Shown here: positions 7,933-16,421 of the stretch, one piece after another
Position numbering within the stretch: the first letter of the stretch is position 1
Layout of the letters: each line of letters opens with the position of its first letter
The notes under the pieces: generated by a model
Told to the model about the DNA's origin: nothing
Databases searched by the model: none
Seen by the model: the letters and a program-made list of their open reading frames with translations, nothing else
Made by a program: the position numbers and the translations under genes
DNA from: Streptomyces albipurpureus
GTDB taxonomy: Bacteria > Actinomycetota > Actinomycetes > Streptomycetales > Streptomycetaceae
Length of the DNA stretch: 64,000 bases
Assembly: GCF_023701525.1 (NCBI RefSeq)
Contig: NZ_JAMQAW010000027.1
Span: 1-64,000 of the forward strand
Direction of reading: 5' to 3'

Positions 7933-10624
7933 TGGTCGGGATGCAGGGGACGAGCCAACCGGCCACATCAGCGGTACCGGGCATGGGGGGTTGGCCTCCC
8001 AGCAGGTGCCTGAGCAGGGCGGCCGGCGAGACGTCAGGGCAGGGTCAGCGGGTGACTTCCCGGATGGCTCCTCGGGCGCGGACGCTCCAGGCCGTCGGCC
8101 AGACCCCAGCGGTTCGAACATCGCCCCGACCGATCAGGACACCAGTCACTCCGGCGGCCCGGGGGGAGATCACTCCGGTAGCCGGAGCGAGGGCCCTCCC
8201 GGCGGACCAGTCGTGAGCCCCCCGAGCAGTCCCGCCGCTGATCCCGCCAGTGGCGCAGAGGGCGATCGTCTCGAAACCCCGAATGAGACCTCCTCGTACG
8301 GGAGTTGCCTTCCCCAGGGTTACGTCCTTCAGGGTGCCGATCCTGGAGTCCGCGAATCCGGGCATCAGGCTGGGTACTCCGAGGCCGGGCGTGCTCCATC
8401 CGAAACGAGCGCAGGTGCCGGACCTGGTGCCGGTGCCTCCGCCGGGAGCGGCGCGGCGGGGACGGGGAACTCCAAGGCGTCGGGGGCTGGTTCAACCGAA
8501 CCCACCGGCGTGGACGCGACAGAGGCAGCCGCCCGCACGGTGCCGGCTCAAGGGCCCCATGGTCCCAGGGCAGATGACTCGTCGGCGTTCAGCGCGACTT
8601 CCACCACCCCACTCGGTTCAGCATCAGCTCCCGGTGCCGCGGCTGATGCGGGCCCCTACTCCGAGGCATGGTCGGGAGCGGGCTTCGCGTTCGGAGCAGC
8701 GATCGGTTCCGGCGACGCGATCCATGCCGTACCGACCCAACGGGAGGGTGGGAGTACCGGTTTCGGCTCCGTACTGCCACCGCAGCGGGAGCTACCGCCG
8801 TCGGACATCGACCTGATCCAGCGGATGAGGGAGGGTGAGGACAGCGCCTATGAGGAGCTCTTTCGCCGCCACTCGGAAGCCGTGCGGCGATATGCCCGAT
8901 CCTGCTGCCGGGACGCCCACACCGCGGATGACCTCACGGCCGAGGTGTTCGCCCGAACACTCCAGGCCGTACGCGGGGGTTCAGGACCCGAGCATGCCGT
9001 CCGGGCCTATCTGCTGACGACGGTTCGCAGGGTCGCCGCGAACTGGACCAAGAGCGCCAAGAGAGAACAGCTGGTCGATGACTTCGCCGTGTTCGCCGCG
9101 GAGGCCGCGCGCGGTACGGATGTACTGACCGACGAGACCCTTGATCTGGGTGCCGATGTCCGCGCCATGCATGAGGCGGAGCAGTCCCTGGCCATGCAGG
9201 CGTTCCGGTCGCTGCCGGAGCGCTGGCAGGCGGTGCTCTGGCACACCACGGTGGAGGAGGAGTCGCCCAGTGAGGTGGCGCCTCTGTTCGGGCTCACCGC
9301 CAATGCCACGGCCGTGTTGGCGAGCCGGGCCCGCGAAGGGCTCAAGCAGGCCTACCTCCAGGCGCATGTGAGCTCCGCGCTCACCTCCGGTGGCGACTGT
9401 GCGCAGTATGCCGACCGACTCGGCGCCTATGCCCGGGGCGGGTTGCGGATGCGAGCGGAGCGGGGGCTGCGCAAGCATCTGGAGGAGTGCGTCAAGTGCC
9501 GCTTGGCCGCTGGCGAGTTGGCGCATGTCAACGCGGGGATTCCGGCGCTGCTGCCCGTTGCCGTCATCGGCTGGTTGGCGGCTGGATACTCGGTCAAGGC
9601 TGCCGGGATCGTGGCCGGCGGTGCGGTGGGAGCCGCGGGAGCGGGTGCGGTGGCTGCGGCCACCGGTTCGGGCACCGCGGCCAGCGGCGCGGCGGCCGGT
9701 GGGGCCGCGGGTGGTGGGGCCGCGGGTGGTGGTTCGGGGGGAGCCGCCGGGGGCGCTGCTCTCTCGGAGGGCCTGGGCGCTCCGGCGAAGGCGGGGCTCG
9801 CCGCGGTGCTGGCGGTTGCCGCGACGGCCGGGCTGGTGTGGGCGTTTGCCGGGCAGTCGGAGCCCGTCGCCAAGCCGAAGGCCAAGCCGCCAGCCGTTCA
9901 GCCCGCCGCCCCCGTCAACCCACCAGCCCCACCGACGCCACAGCCGAAGCCGTCGCCTCCACGGCCGGCGCCCAACCCGCCGGTCAAAGCCGCTCCCCAG
10001 CCCAAGCCGCCCCCGAAGGCGGCCCCGACGCCCGCGCCTGCGAGGCCACGGCCCAAACCCGCACAGCCCGCGCCCCAGGAGCCCACTCCAACGCCCTCCA
10101 GCTCCCCCAGCCCCACCCCGCCGCCACAGTCGGCGCCGACGCCGAAGCCGACACCAACGCCCAAGCCGAGCCCCACTCCTCCAGCTGCGCCCGAGGTGTA
10201 CCAGCTCAACAGGCTTCAGTACGGCGCGTTCGGCGACCACACCGGGCCGGAGGTACGGCTGGGTGAGAGCAGCTGGCTCTGGCAGCGCACCGGTCTGAAC
10301 ATCGGCGGCCAGTGGTACGGGCACGGGGCGACCGTGCACGCCAGGTCGTCCGTGAGCATCGACCTCAACCGCGACTGTTCCAGCTATGACGCGCTGGTGG
10401 GGATCGACGATATGACGTTGACTCTGGGCGCCGCGCGATTCTCCGTCTACGGAGACGGGGCGCAGCTCTGGAGCTCCCCCGTGATCCGTGGTGGCGATGC
10501 CGCCGTGCCCGTGCATGTCTCGCTCGCCGGCCTGAAGACCATCCGGTTGGTCGTGGAACCGCACACGGCATTCGATTCGGTGGCGCTCGCTGACTGGGCG
10601 ATGTCCCGTATCAGCTGTCGCTGA
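7922..10624 (+). CDS. Membrane-anchored ECF-like sigma factor fused to zinc-finger anti-sigma-like segment and NPCBM domain
   Basis: A 900-residue composite protein. Residues 1-290 are disordered (Gly, Ser, Pro, Ala). Residues about 293-370 match sigma-70 region 2 (LIQRMREGEDSAYEELFRRH, TADDLTAEVFART). Residues about 418-480 match region 4 (FRSLPERWQAVLWHT, then an HTH). Residues about 500-530 form a zf-HC2-like site HLEECVKC, typical of zinc-binding anti-sigma factors. Hydrophobic segments at about 541-565 and 622-645 suggest membrane insertion, with a Gly/Ala linker between them. Then come about 110 residues of Pro/Lys-rich stalk and a C-terminal NPCBM-type beta domain (about 758-900) with a Cys near each end. 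The logical topology is sigma inside, sugar-binding domain outside. I infer a one-polypeptide envelope sensor in which the sigma part must be released or act at the membrane. Start assumed at ATG 7922; translation could also begin later in the disordered region. Confidence 0.82.
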   Translation: MSGDGRDAGDEPTGHISGTGHGGLASQQVPEQGGRRDVRAGSAGDFPDGSSGADAPGRRPDPSGSNIAPTDQDTSHSGGPGGDHSGSRSEGPPGGPVVSPPSSPAADPASGAEGDRLETPNETSSYGSCLPQGYVLQGADPGVRESGHQAGYSEAGRAPSETSAGAGPGAGASAGSGAAGTGNSKASGAGSTEPTGVDATEAAARTVPAQGPHGPRADDSSAFSATSTTPLGSASAPGAAADAGPYSEAWSGAGFAFGAAIGSGDAIHAVPTQREGGSTGFGSVLPPQRELPPSDIDLIQRMREGEDSAYEELFRRHSEAVRRYARSCCRDAHTADDLTAEVFARTLQAVRGGSGPEHAVRAYLLTTVRRVAANWTKSAKREQLVDDFAVFAAEAARGTDVLTDETLDLGADVRAMHEAEQSLAMQAFRSLPERWQAVLWHTTVEEESPSEVAPLFGLTANATAVLASRAREGLKQAYLQAHVSSALTSGGDCAQYADRLGAYARGGLRMRAERGLRKHLEECVKCRLAAGELAHVNAGIPALLPVAVIGWLAAGYSVKAAGIVAGGAVGAAGAGAVAAATGSGTAASGAAAGGAAGGGAAGGGSGGAAGGAALSEGLGAPAKAGLAAVLAVAATAGLVWAFAGQSEPVAKPKAKPPAVQPAAPVNPPAPPTPQPKPSPPRPAPNPPVKAAPQPKPPPKAAPTPAPARPRPKPAQPAPQEPTPTPSSSPSPTPPPQSAPTPKPTPTPKPSPTPPAAPEVYQLNRLQYGAFGDHTGPEVRLGESSWLWQRTGLNIGGQWYGHGATVHARSSVSIDLNRDCSSYDALVGIDDMTLTLGAARFSVYGDGAQLWSSPVIRGGDAAVPVHVSLAGLKTIRLVVEPHTAFDSVALADWAMSRISCR

Positions 10625-11057
10625 CCTCACGTGAAGCCGTGGGCGGGCCGTGGTGCCGCGGAGTCGGCCCCGTTCGCGGTGGGAAGGCGGTGTCGGGCGC
10701 CCGCGGGGTCGTGGGAAGCACCCCGTAGAGGGCGTGGGGGCTGGGCTTCGGTCGGGCCGAGGACCCCCGCGGCGGAGCCCGCTTCCCGGGGCGGGCGCCG
10801 GGCAGCGTCCGCTGATGGATGGCCGGCGCAGGCGGGGCGGGCGATGGGGCCGACGGCGGTGGGGGACGTACGCCGGTGCGCCGCCCACCGAAGGCCCCAA
10901 AGGGACCGCAGGCATCAGAGAGACCCCAGACCCCAAAGGGACCCCAGGACTCGGAGATGCCCACAGAACCCGATGGCCCCGGAGATCGCCAGGTCATGGC
11001 TCGCTCACGACGGAGCGCTCCCGGGCCCACTCCCCGAACCACTCGGGTGGACGGCTG
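10625..11057. other. Convergent intergenic region
   Basis: The gap lies between two convergent stops. It contains a 13-base direct repeat, ccccaaagggacc, at 10895-10907 and 10931-10943 within Pro/Gly-type low-complexity sequence. Open frames here lack family signatures. I see no clear terminator. Confidence 0.35.
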
Positions 11058-13187
11058 CTAGGTGCGCAGGGTCGGCCGCGGGGGGACCCCGCCGGCCACG
11101 GCGCGTTGCCTTGGCGCCGCCGTTCCCGTCCAGCAGGTGCCGCGGCGGGACAGCAGTCGGCGCAGCCACAGCTCCGTCGAGACCAGGTCCGCGAGACCGT
11201 CCAGCGGAACGGGTTCGCCCTCGGATGCCGCGCGCAGGGCCTTGCGGATCACCCGTGCCTCCACCAGGCCCGCGTCGGCGAGCAAGGGGGCGTCGAACAG
11301 GGCCATCAGTTGGTGCAGTGACACCCGCAGGCCCTTGCGTGCCGTCTCGGCCGAGGTGGCCTGGGTGGTCGCCCCCCACCCGGCGGGCAGATCGTGGATG
11401 CCGGCTCCCGCCAGGACCGTACGGAGGATCTCGGCTCGGGCCCCGGGGCGTACGCGCAGCGATTCGGGGAGGTCGCGGCAGGCGCGTACGACCTGGTTGT
11501 CCAGATAGGGCGCGTGCAGACGTTGGCTGCGGACCTCGGCGGCCTGCTCCAGGATGCGTTGGTCCGTGGCGTGGCGGGTGAGCGCCGCTCGGGCTCTCGC
11601 CTCACCGGGGCGCTGCACCGATACCGGACGGGTCGCCGCTTCCAGCAGGCGAACCGATACTTCTGCCAGCGCCTCACCGGTCAGCCAACGGGCGGCGGGG
11701 CCAGGGCGCGACCAGGTCAGGGCGGCCAGGGAGGCGTTGACGGGGCCGACGCCGTTCTTGGTGCGGGTGCCCTGCCGGTTTGCCTCCACGAGCCGGTCGG
11801 CGGCGGCCTCCAGACCGGTTCGGTACGGGGTGCGGGCCAGTCGTCGCGCGGCCCGGTAGACGGTCAGCGGGATGAACAGCGACTGTGAGGAGGCGCCTTC
11901 GGCGCGGGCCAGCGCCGCCACGGGTCGCAGCAGATGCCTACGCTGCCGGTCCAGCAGCAGATCCGCGAGTCGGGCCGGGTGGGCGTCGAGCACCTGACGG
12001 GCCCCGGCACCGGTGAAGTGGTCGGCGCTCCCCGACGCGAGACGTCCGCGGTGCCGTTCGGCCATGACCAGGGAGGGCGCTGGTTCATCGGTGAGCGGCC
12101 CGTTCTCCAGGCCCGCGTACGGCAGTCCCTCCTCGCCGACGGCGACCACCACATGGTGCAGCCGGGGGTTCTCGGCGATGGCGCGGGCGCGTTCGAGTTC
12201 GGCTTCCTGGCCTTGTTCGGTGAGGTCGTTGTAGGTGACGGCGAGCAGTCGTTCGCCCGCGCCCGCGCCATGCCCGATGACCGTGCCGGGTACCCCTGGC
12301 AGTCCTGCCGCGAGGAGCGCGAGGGTGCTGGAGGCGCTACCGCCGGAGAGGTCGGCGCCGATACCGGGCGCGGGTGCGCCACGGCGGGCGCGGCGGTCCG
12401 CGGGACCCATTCCCGGTACGGGGCCGGGGTCCTGCGGAAGCGTCTCGGGTGCGTGCCGGGGGGCGGTGAGCCTGGCCCGTACGGCTTCGACCAGTGCGTC
12501 CCGTACGCCGTCCACCGCGCGCTGGGGGTCCATCTGGGGGCCGGCGACGGCGAGGGAGGCGACGGGTTCATAGCCGGTGATCTCACGGGACCCCTCGCGC
12601 AGGATCAGCGCATGGCCCGGCGGGATGCGCTTGACCCCCTCGTACGGGGTGGAGTCGCGCAGGGCTTCGGGGGTTTCGGGGCAGGCGAGCAGGGCTGCCA
12701 GATGGCCGATGTCGAGTTGGGCCTCGATGAGATCGGCCAGGGGGAGGGCCGCGGTGGCGTAGGCGGTTCCGTTGGCCCACGGGGTGTAGAAGACGGGTCT
12801 CGCTCCGGCGAGGTCGCCGACGATGGTGATGCGCCGCCCTGCTTGGACGACGGCGGTGTAGCTGCCGGGCCAGGCGGTCAGATGCCGCAGTGCGCCACCG
12901 CGGGCGGAGATCAGCCCGGCGCGCAGTTCATCGTCGCTGGCCGCGCAGCAGCCGAGGATGGCGAGCCTGGCGATGGGGGTGCCACCGGTGAAGCCCGGCG
13001 GCGCTTCGATGCTGACGACGCGCACCTCGTCGGGGCGCCAGTCGCCGACGGCCCAGAGCGGATCGGGGTCGCCCCAGAGCAGTTGGGAGCCCACGGGATG
13101 GACCGAGCGGCCTTCGTCGGACGGACCGACCGCGCCTGCCGTACCGAAGTTAGCGGCGATACTGCTCCATCCCACCAACCACCGCAT
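11058..13187 (-). CDS. Asparagine-synthase/lasso-cyclase-like protein, stand-alone
   Basis: A 709-residue protein with the two-domain layout of class B asparagine synthases: an N-terminal glutaminase-like fold (about residues 1-210) and an ATP-pyrophosphatase-like domain (about 225-690). The N-terminus MRWLVGWSS has no Cys at position 2, so glutamine hydrolysis is unlikely, as in lasso-peptide macrolactam cyclases. The PP-loop reads DLSGGSASS near residue 278; the Asp of the usual SGGxDS is Ala, so ATP activation may be altered or lost. ATG 13187 has GGAGG six bases upstream. No lasso precursor, PqqD-like protein or leader peptidase was found nearby, so a lasso pathway is not supported here. 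I recall a conserved homologue in this position in other streptomycetes. Function unknown. Confidence 0.75.
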   Translation of the reverse strand: MRWLVGWSSIAANFGTAGAVGPSDEGRSVHPVGSQLLWGDPDPLWAVGDWRPDEVRVVSIEAPPGFTGGTPIARLAILGCCAASDDELRAGLISARGGALRHLTAWPGSYTAVVQAGRRITIVGDLAGARPVFYTPWANGTAYATAALPLADLIEAQLDIGHLAALLACPETPEALRDSTPYEGVKRIPPGHALILREGSREITGYEPVASLAVAGPQMDPQRAVDGVRDALVEAVRARLTAPRHAPETLPQDPGPVPGMGPADRRARRGAPAPGIGADLSGGSASSTLALLAAGLPGVPGTVIGHGAGAGERLLAVTYNDLTEQGQEAELERARAIAENPRLHHVVVAVGEEGLPYAGLENGPLTDEPAPSLVMAERHRGRLASGSADHFTGAGARQVLDAHPARLADLLLDRQRRHLLRPVAALARAEGASSQSLFIPLTVYRAARRLARTPYRTGLEAAADRLVEANRQGTRTKNGVGPVNASLAALTWSRPGPAARWLTGEALAEVSVRLLEAATRPVSVQRPGEARARAALTRHATDQRILEQAAEVRSQRLHAPYLDNQVVRACRDLPESLRVRPGARAEILRTVLAGAGIHDLPAGWGATTQATSAETARKGLRVSLHQLMALFDAPLLADAGLVEARVIRKALRAASEGEPVPLDGLADLVSTELWLRRLLSRRGTCWTGTAAPRQRAVAGGVPPRPTLRT

Positions 13188-14292
13188 CGCCGCCTCCACA
13201 GGCTGTGGACAAAACATGACTCGTCGAGCCCTGCCGGACTCTGCCGCACCGGCGCACACTACGTCCGGTCGAGGTGTGGACCGCGGATGGTCACACCAAC
13301 GGACATGGTGCCCGGCAGTGAACAGATGGGCCAGATCCGGCCCCCGGGATCGCGCCATACCCGGTCCATGACCGTGTCACACCTGCCCCAGGACCATGTC
13401 ACACCCGCCCGTTCGGGAACATGCTGCCACGAAGTCGGCGCAGGGGAACGGCCCCGGGTAGCAGCAGCAAAAAAGCGAAGGCGTCCCCGAAAGGTGCGAT
13501 TTGACGGTAGTTCAACGGGAAGCGGATTGGTCACGACAACCCCGTACACCGACAAAAGACATAAGCCAGACAGTCGACATTCGGCCAACTTCTCTGCGTC
13601 GAAGGGCAGCTGAGGGCGCGCCGCCGGCCGCATAGACCCAATGAACCCGCCCCCGCGGCAATGTCGCCACGTAGTAGCACATGACAGCACATATTCCTAC
13701 ATCGCCAAGGGTCCAGATACGACAGTCCGGGAGGCGCTGTTCGCCTCCCGGACCGATCCGCCGCCCGCGGGGATTGAAGGCGGCGGTATCCCCCAGCCCG
13801 CTGGTTCCAGTACGCAGCGGGCCGACCCACGCAGCACCCATGGAAGCCCTCCCCCCATTCCTCGGACAGAGCGCACGCACGGGCGCACGGCCACACGGCC
13901 GGGGCACAGCGAGAGCACGCTTCAAGCGACCGGCGCCCGCCGGTCGCTCAGGCGCGCTACTCCAACGCACAACAATCTCGCCATACGGAACTTGGCCCCT
14001 TAACGGTCGGGATGCAGCGAACTACGCTGGGTTTACTGATGTTCTCGACAGAGGGGCATATCCCAGAAGACTCCGCCAGGCGCTTTTGCAACCGGGATCG
14101 TGTGCGGGACGGGCAGACACCGCAAACGGAATCGCGAGCAGGCCGTGATCGGCACACGCGACAGAACGCGGGTGCCGGCCGCGGCACGTGCAGGGAGGGG
14201 CGCAGGGGCCGCCCGTCGGGGAAGGACTCAGTACGAATGCCGTGCGCCGCACAGCGACACGGCGGCCGTCTGTGTGTCGAGGGGTGGGGCGC
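13188..14292. other. 1.1-kb intergenic region before the sporulation-associated gene
   Basis: No credible protein gene. It holds repeated tgtcacac motifs (around 13375 and 13397), a GGTCACAC at 13289, an A-rich patch near 13470, and a very strong hairpin at 13725-13753 listed separately. This long divergent gap suits multi-input promoters for a developmental gene and possibly a small RNA. Confidence 0.4.
13725..13753. terminator. Perfect 12-base-pair hairpin in a gene-free region
   Basis: The arms gtccgggaggcg and cgcctcccggac are perfect complements around a 5-base loop (ctgtt). It looks like an intrinsic terminator but is more than 500 bases from either neighbouring gene, so it probably ends an unannotated short transcript. 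Confidence 0.6.
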
Positions 14293-15765
14293 ATGTCCAG
14301 AGAGCAACGCGGGCCGAACGAAAAACTCGGCACCGTTCTCGCCCTCGCGGGAATCAGCAACGCCGGCCTCGCCCGGCGCGTCAACGACCTCGGAGCGCAG
14401 CGGGGTCTGACGCTTCGCTACGACAAGACCTCGGTGGCCCGTTGGGTGTCCAAGGGCATGGTCCCGCAGGGCGCCGCTCCGCATCTCATCGCGGCGGCGA
14501 TCGGCGCCAAGCTGGGGCGGCCCGTACCGCTGCACGAGATCGGACTCGCGGACGCCGACCCGGCTCCCGAAGTCGGGCTGGCGTTCCCGCGCGATGTGGC
14601 CGCGGCGGTGAAGTCGGCGACCGAGCTCTACCGACTGGACCTGGCGGGCCGGCGCGCGGGAGGCGGCGGGATCTGGCAGTCACTGGCCGGGTCCTTCGCG
14701 GTGAGCGCCTATGCCACGCCGGCCTCCCGCTGGCTGATAACCCCCGCCGACCCCTCGGTTGAACGGCTACCGGGCGGTGGGGCCGCGGCGACTGCGGCTC
14801 CCAACGGGCCCGGGGGCGCCGTGGAGGTACCCGTGGAGGATGTCTCCGCCCGGGTGGGCCACAGCGATGTCGCCAAACTGCGGGAAGCCGCGGAGGACGC
14901 ACGCCGCTGGGACTCCAAGTACGGCGGTGGTGACTGGCGTTCCTCGATGGTTCCGGAGTGCCTGCGGGTGGACGCGGCCCCTTTACTGCTGGGCTCCTAC
15001 TCGGACGAGGTCGGGCGCGCGCTGTTCGGCGCGACCGCCGAGCTGACCCGCCTCGCCGGCTGGATGGCCTTCGACACCGGCCAGCAGGAGGCCGCCCAGC
15101 GGTACTACATCCAGGCGTTGCGCCTGGCCCGAGCGGCGGCGGACGTGCCGCTCGGCGGCTATGTGCTGGCATCGATGTCACTTCAATCCATCTACCGCGG
15201 CTTCGCCGACGAGGGTGTGGACCTCGCTCAGGCGGCCCTGGAGCGCAACCGCGGTCTCGCCACCGCCCGCACGATGAGCTTCTTCCGTCTGGTGGAGGCA
15301 CGGGCGCACGCCAAGGCCAATGACGCGGCGGCGGCGGGGGCCGCGCTCAAGTCAGCGGAAGGCTGGCTGGAGCGCTCCCGCGACGGCGACCCGGACCCAT
15401 CCTGGCTGGGTTTCTACTCATACGACCGGTTCTGTGCCGATGCCGCCGAGTGCTATCGCGACCTCAAGGCCCCCCGCCAGGTCCGGCGCTTCACCGAGCA
15501 GGCGCTGTCCCGCCCCACGGAGGAGTTCGTCCGCTCGCACGGGCTGCGGCTGGTGGTCAGCGCGGTCGCGGAGCTGGAATCGGGAAACCTGGACGCCGCC
15601 TGTGCGGCGGGTACGCGTGCGGTGGAAGTCGCCGGCCGGATCTCGTCGGCGCGCACCACGGAGTACGTACGTGATCTGCTGCACCGCCTCGAACCGTATG
15701 GGGACGAGCCACGGGTGGTGGAGCTGCGGGAAAGGGCCCGCCCCCTGTTGGTGGCCCCGGCGTGA
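14293..15765 (+). CDS. Sporulation-associated HTH/TPR-like protein (ORF1590 family)
   Basis: A 490-residue protein. The N-terminal 100 residues carry a helix-turn-helix-like region (ISNAGLARRVNDLG ... YDKTSVARWVSKG). The rest is all-helical with repeated helical hairpins resembling TPR units (about residues 230-480). I recognise it as the family of S. griseus ORF1590, a sporulation gene reported to give two in-frame products, only the longer containing the HTH. ATG 14293 follows a GAGGGG stretch. GTG 14188 would give a 525-residue form of about 56 kDa, close to the larger S. griseus product, so both starts deserve attention. It probably acts as a DNA-binding developmental regulator; its targets cannot be read here. 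The 1.1-kb upstream gap suggests complex promoter control. Confidence 0.85.
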   Translation: MSREQRGPNEKLGTVLALAGISNAGLARRVNDLGAQRGLTLRYDKTSVARWVSKGMVPQGAAPHLIAAAIGAKLGRPVPLHEIGLADADPAPEVGLAFPRDVAAAVKSATELYRLDLAGRRAGGGGIWQSLAGSFAVSAYATPASRWLITPADPSVERLPGGGAAATAAPNGPGGAVEVPVEDVSARVGHSDVAKLREAAEDARRWDSKYGGGDWRSSMVPECLRVDAAPLLLGSYSDEVGRALFGATAELTRLAGWMAFDTGQQEAAQRYYIQALRLARAAADVPLGGYVLASMSLQSIYRGFADEGVDLAQAALERNRGLATARTMSFFRLVEARAHAKANDAAAAGAALKSAEGWLERSRDGDPDPSWLGFYSYDRFCADAAECYRDLKAPRQVRRFTEQALSRPTEEFVRSHGLRLVVSAVAELESGNLDAACAAGTRAVEVAGRISSARTTEYVRDLLHRLEPYGDEPRVVELRERARPLLVAPA

Positions 15766-16421
15766 GTGTCTTATGTAACGCTCCTGCACAATTCGACCCG
15801 GAGGAACGGTTCCGCGGTTAACCTGCGGCCGAACTGGCCGCAGGGTTCAAGATCGCCATGGTCGAGGATCACTGCGGGTTGGCATCGGTGAGGTCGCGCC
15901 GGGACGATCGAGACGGATCGGTCGGGTGCGATCAACCGAGCGGGCCGAGCGGTCAGCACAATGGCCGAGTCGGACCAGTGCTGTTGGATCGGGCTCAGCC
16001 GAGTCGGTTCTGACGGGTCGGTTCTGACGGGTCGGTTCTGACGGGTCGGTTCGACGGGTCGGTTCTGACGGGCCAGTGCTGTTGGACCGGTTCTGACGGG
16101 TCGGCTTGGGTGCCGCCGTGGGTTCGGGTCGGTTGGGTCCAGTGCGCTGGTCGAACAGCCCGATCGGGTGGCCGGCACCGGTCCGGGTCGGGTCCGTAGG
16201 GTTCAGGGTGTCGGGCATCGGGTCGGCAGGCCAGATCCTTGTGGTCCAAGGGCCCAAGGTGCCGGGCCATCTGGACGGGACCGGTGGATCGCCTTCAGGA
16301 TCAGTGCGGTACAAGATCGGTGCGGTACGGGATCGGTGCTGGGATCGGTACGGGATCAGCCGCCGTGACAGTGGTTCTCCGAGGCTGGCGGTGCAGTATC
16401 GGGGTGGGAGGTGGCGTGGTG
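15766..16421. other. Intergenic region rich in short tandem repeats
   Basis: There is no gene in about 650 bases. It contains the 14-base repeat array at 16003-16105, a separated duplicate of ccagtgctgttgga (about 15975 and 16073), and a second set of ggtacgggatcggt-like repeats around 16307-16360. It probably includes the promoter of the downstream oxidase. Confidence 0.5.
16003..16105. repeat. 14-base tandem repeat array
   Basis: The unit gtcggttctgacgg starts at 16003, 16017, 16031, 16045 (a 13-base variant lacking one t) and 16058. A diverged unit follows a spacer at about 16089. Minisatellite-like; copy number is likely to vary between strains. Confidence 0.9.

Noticed and set aside
10611..11042. 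143-residue minus-strand frame in the convergent gap
   Set aside because: Low-complexity Pro/Gly/Arg sequence, overlaps the sigma-fusion stop, no family signature. Considered as a lasso precursor region and dismissed.
11058..13187. Lasso-peptide biosynthetic cluster
   Set aside because: Only the cyclase-like protein is present. I found no precursor, PqqD-like or leader-peptidase gene nearby, and the PP-loop is altered.
13259..13690. Minus-strand frame upstream of the Asn-synthase-like gene
   Set aside because: It runs through the promoter region with no coding features; the true start at 13187 has a strong GGAGG.
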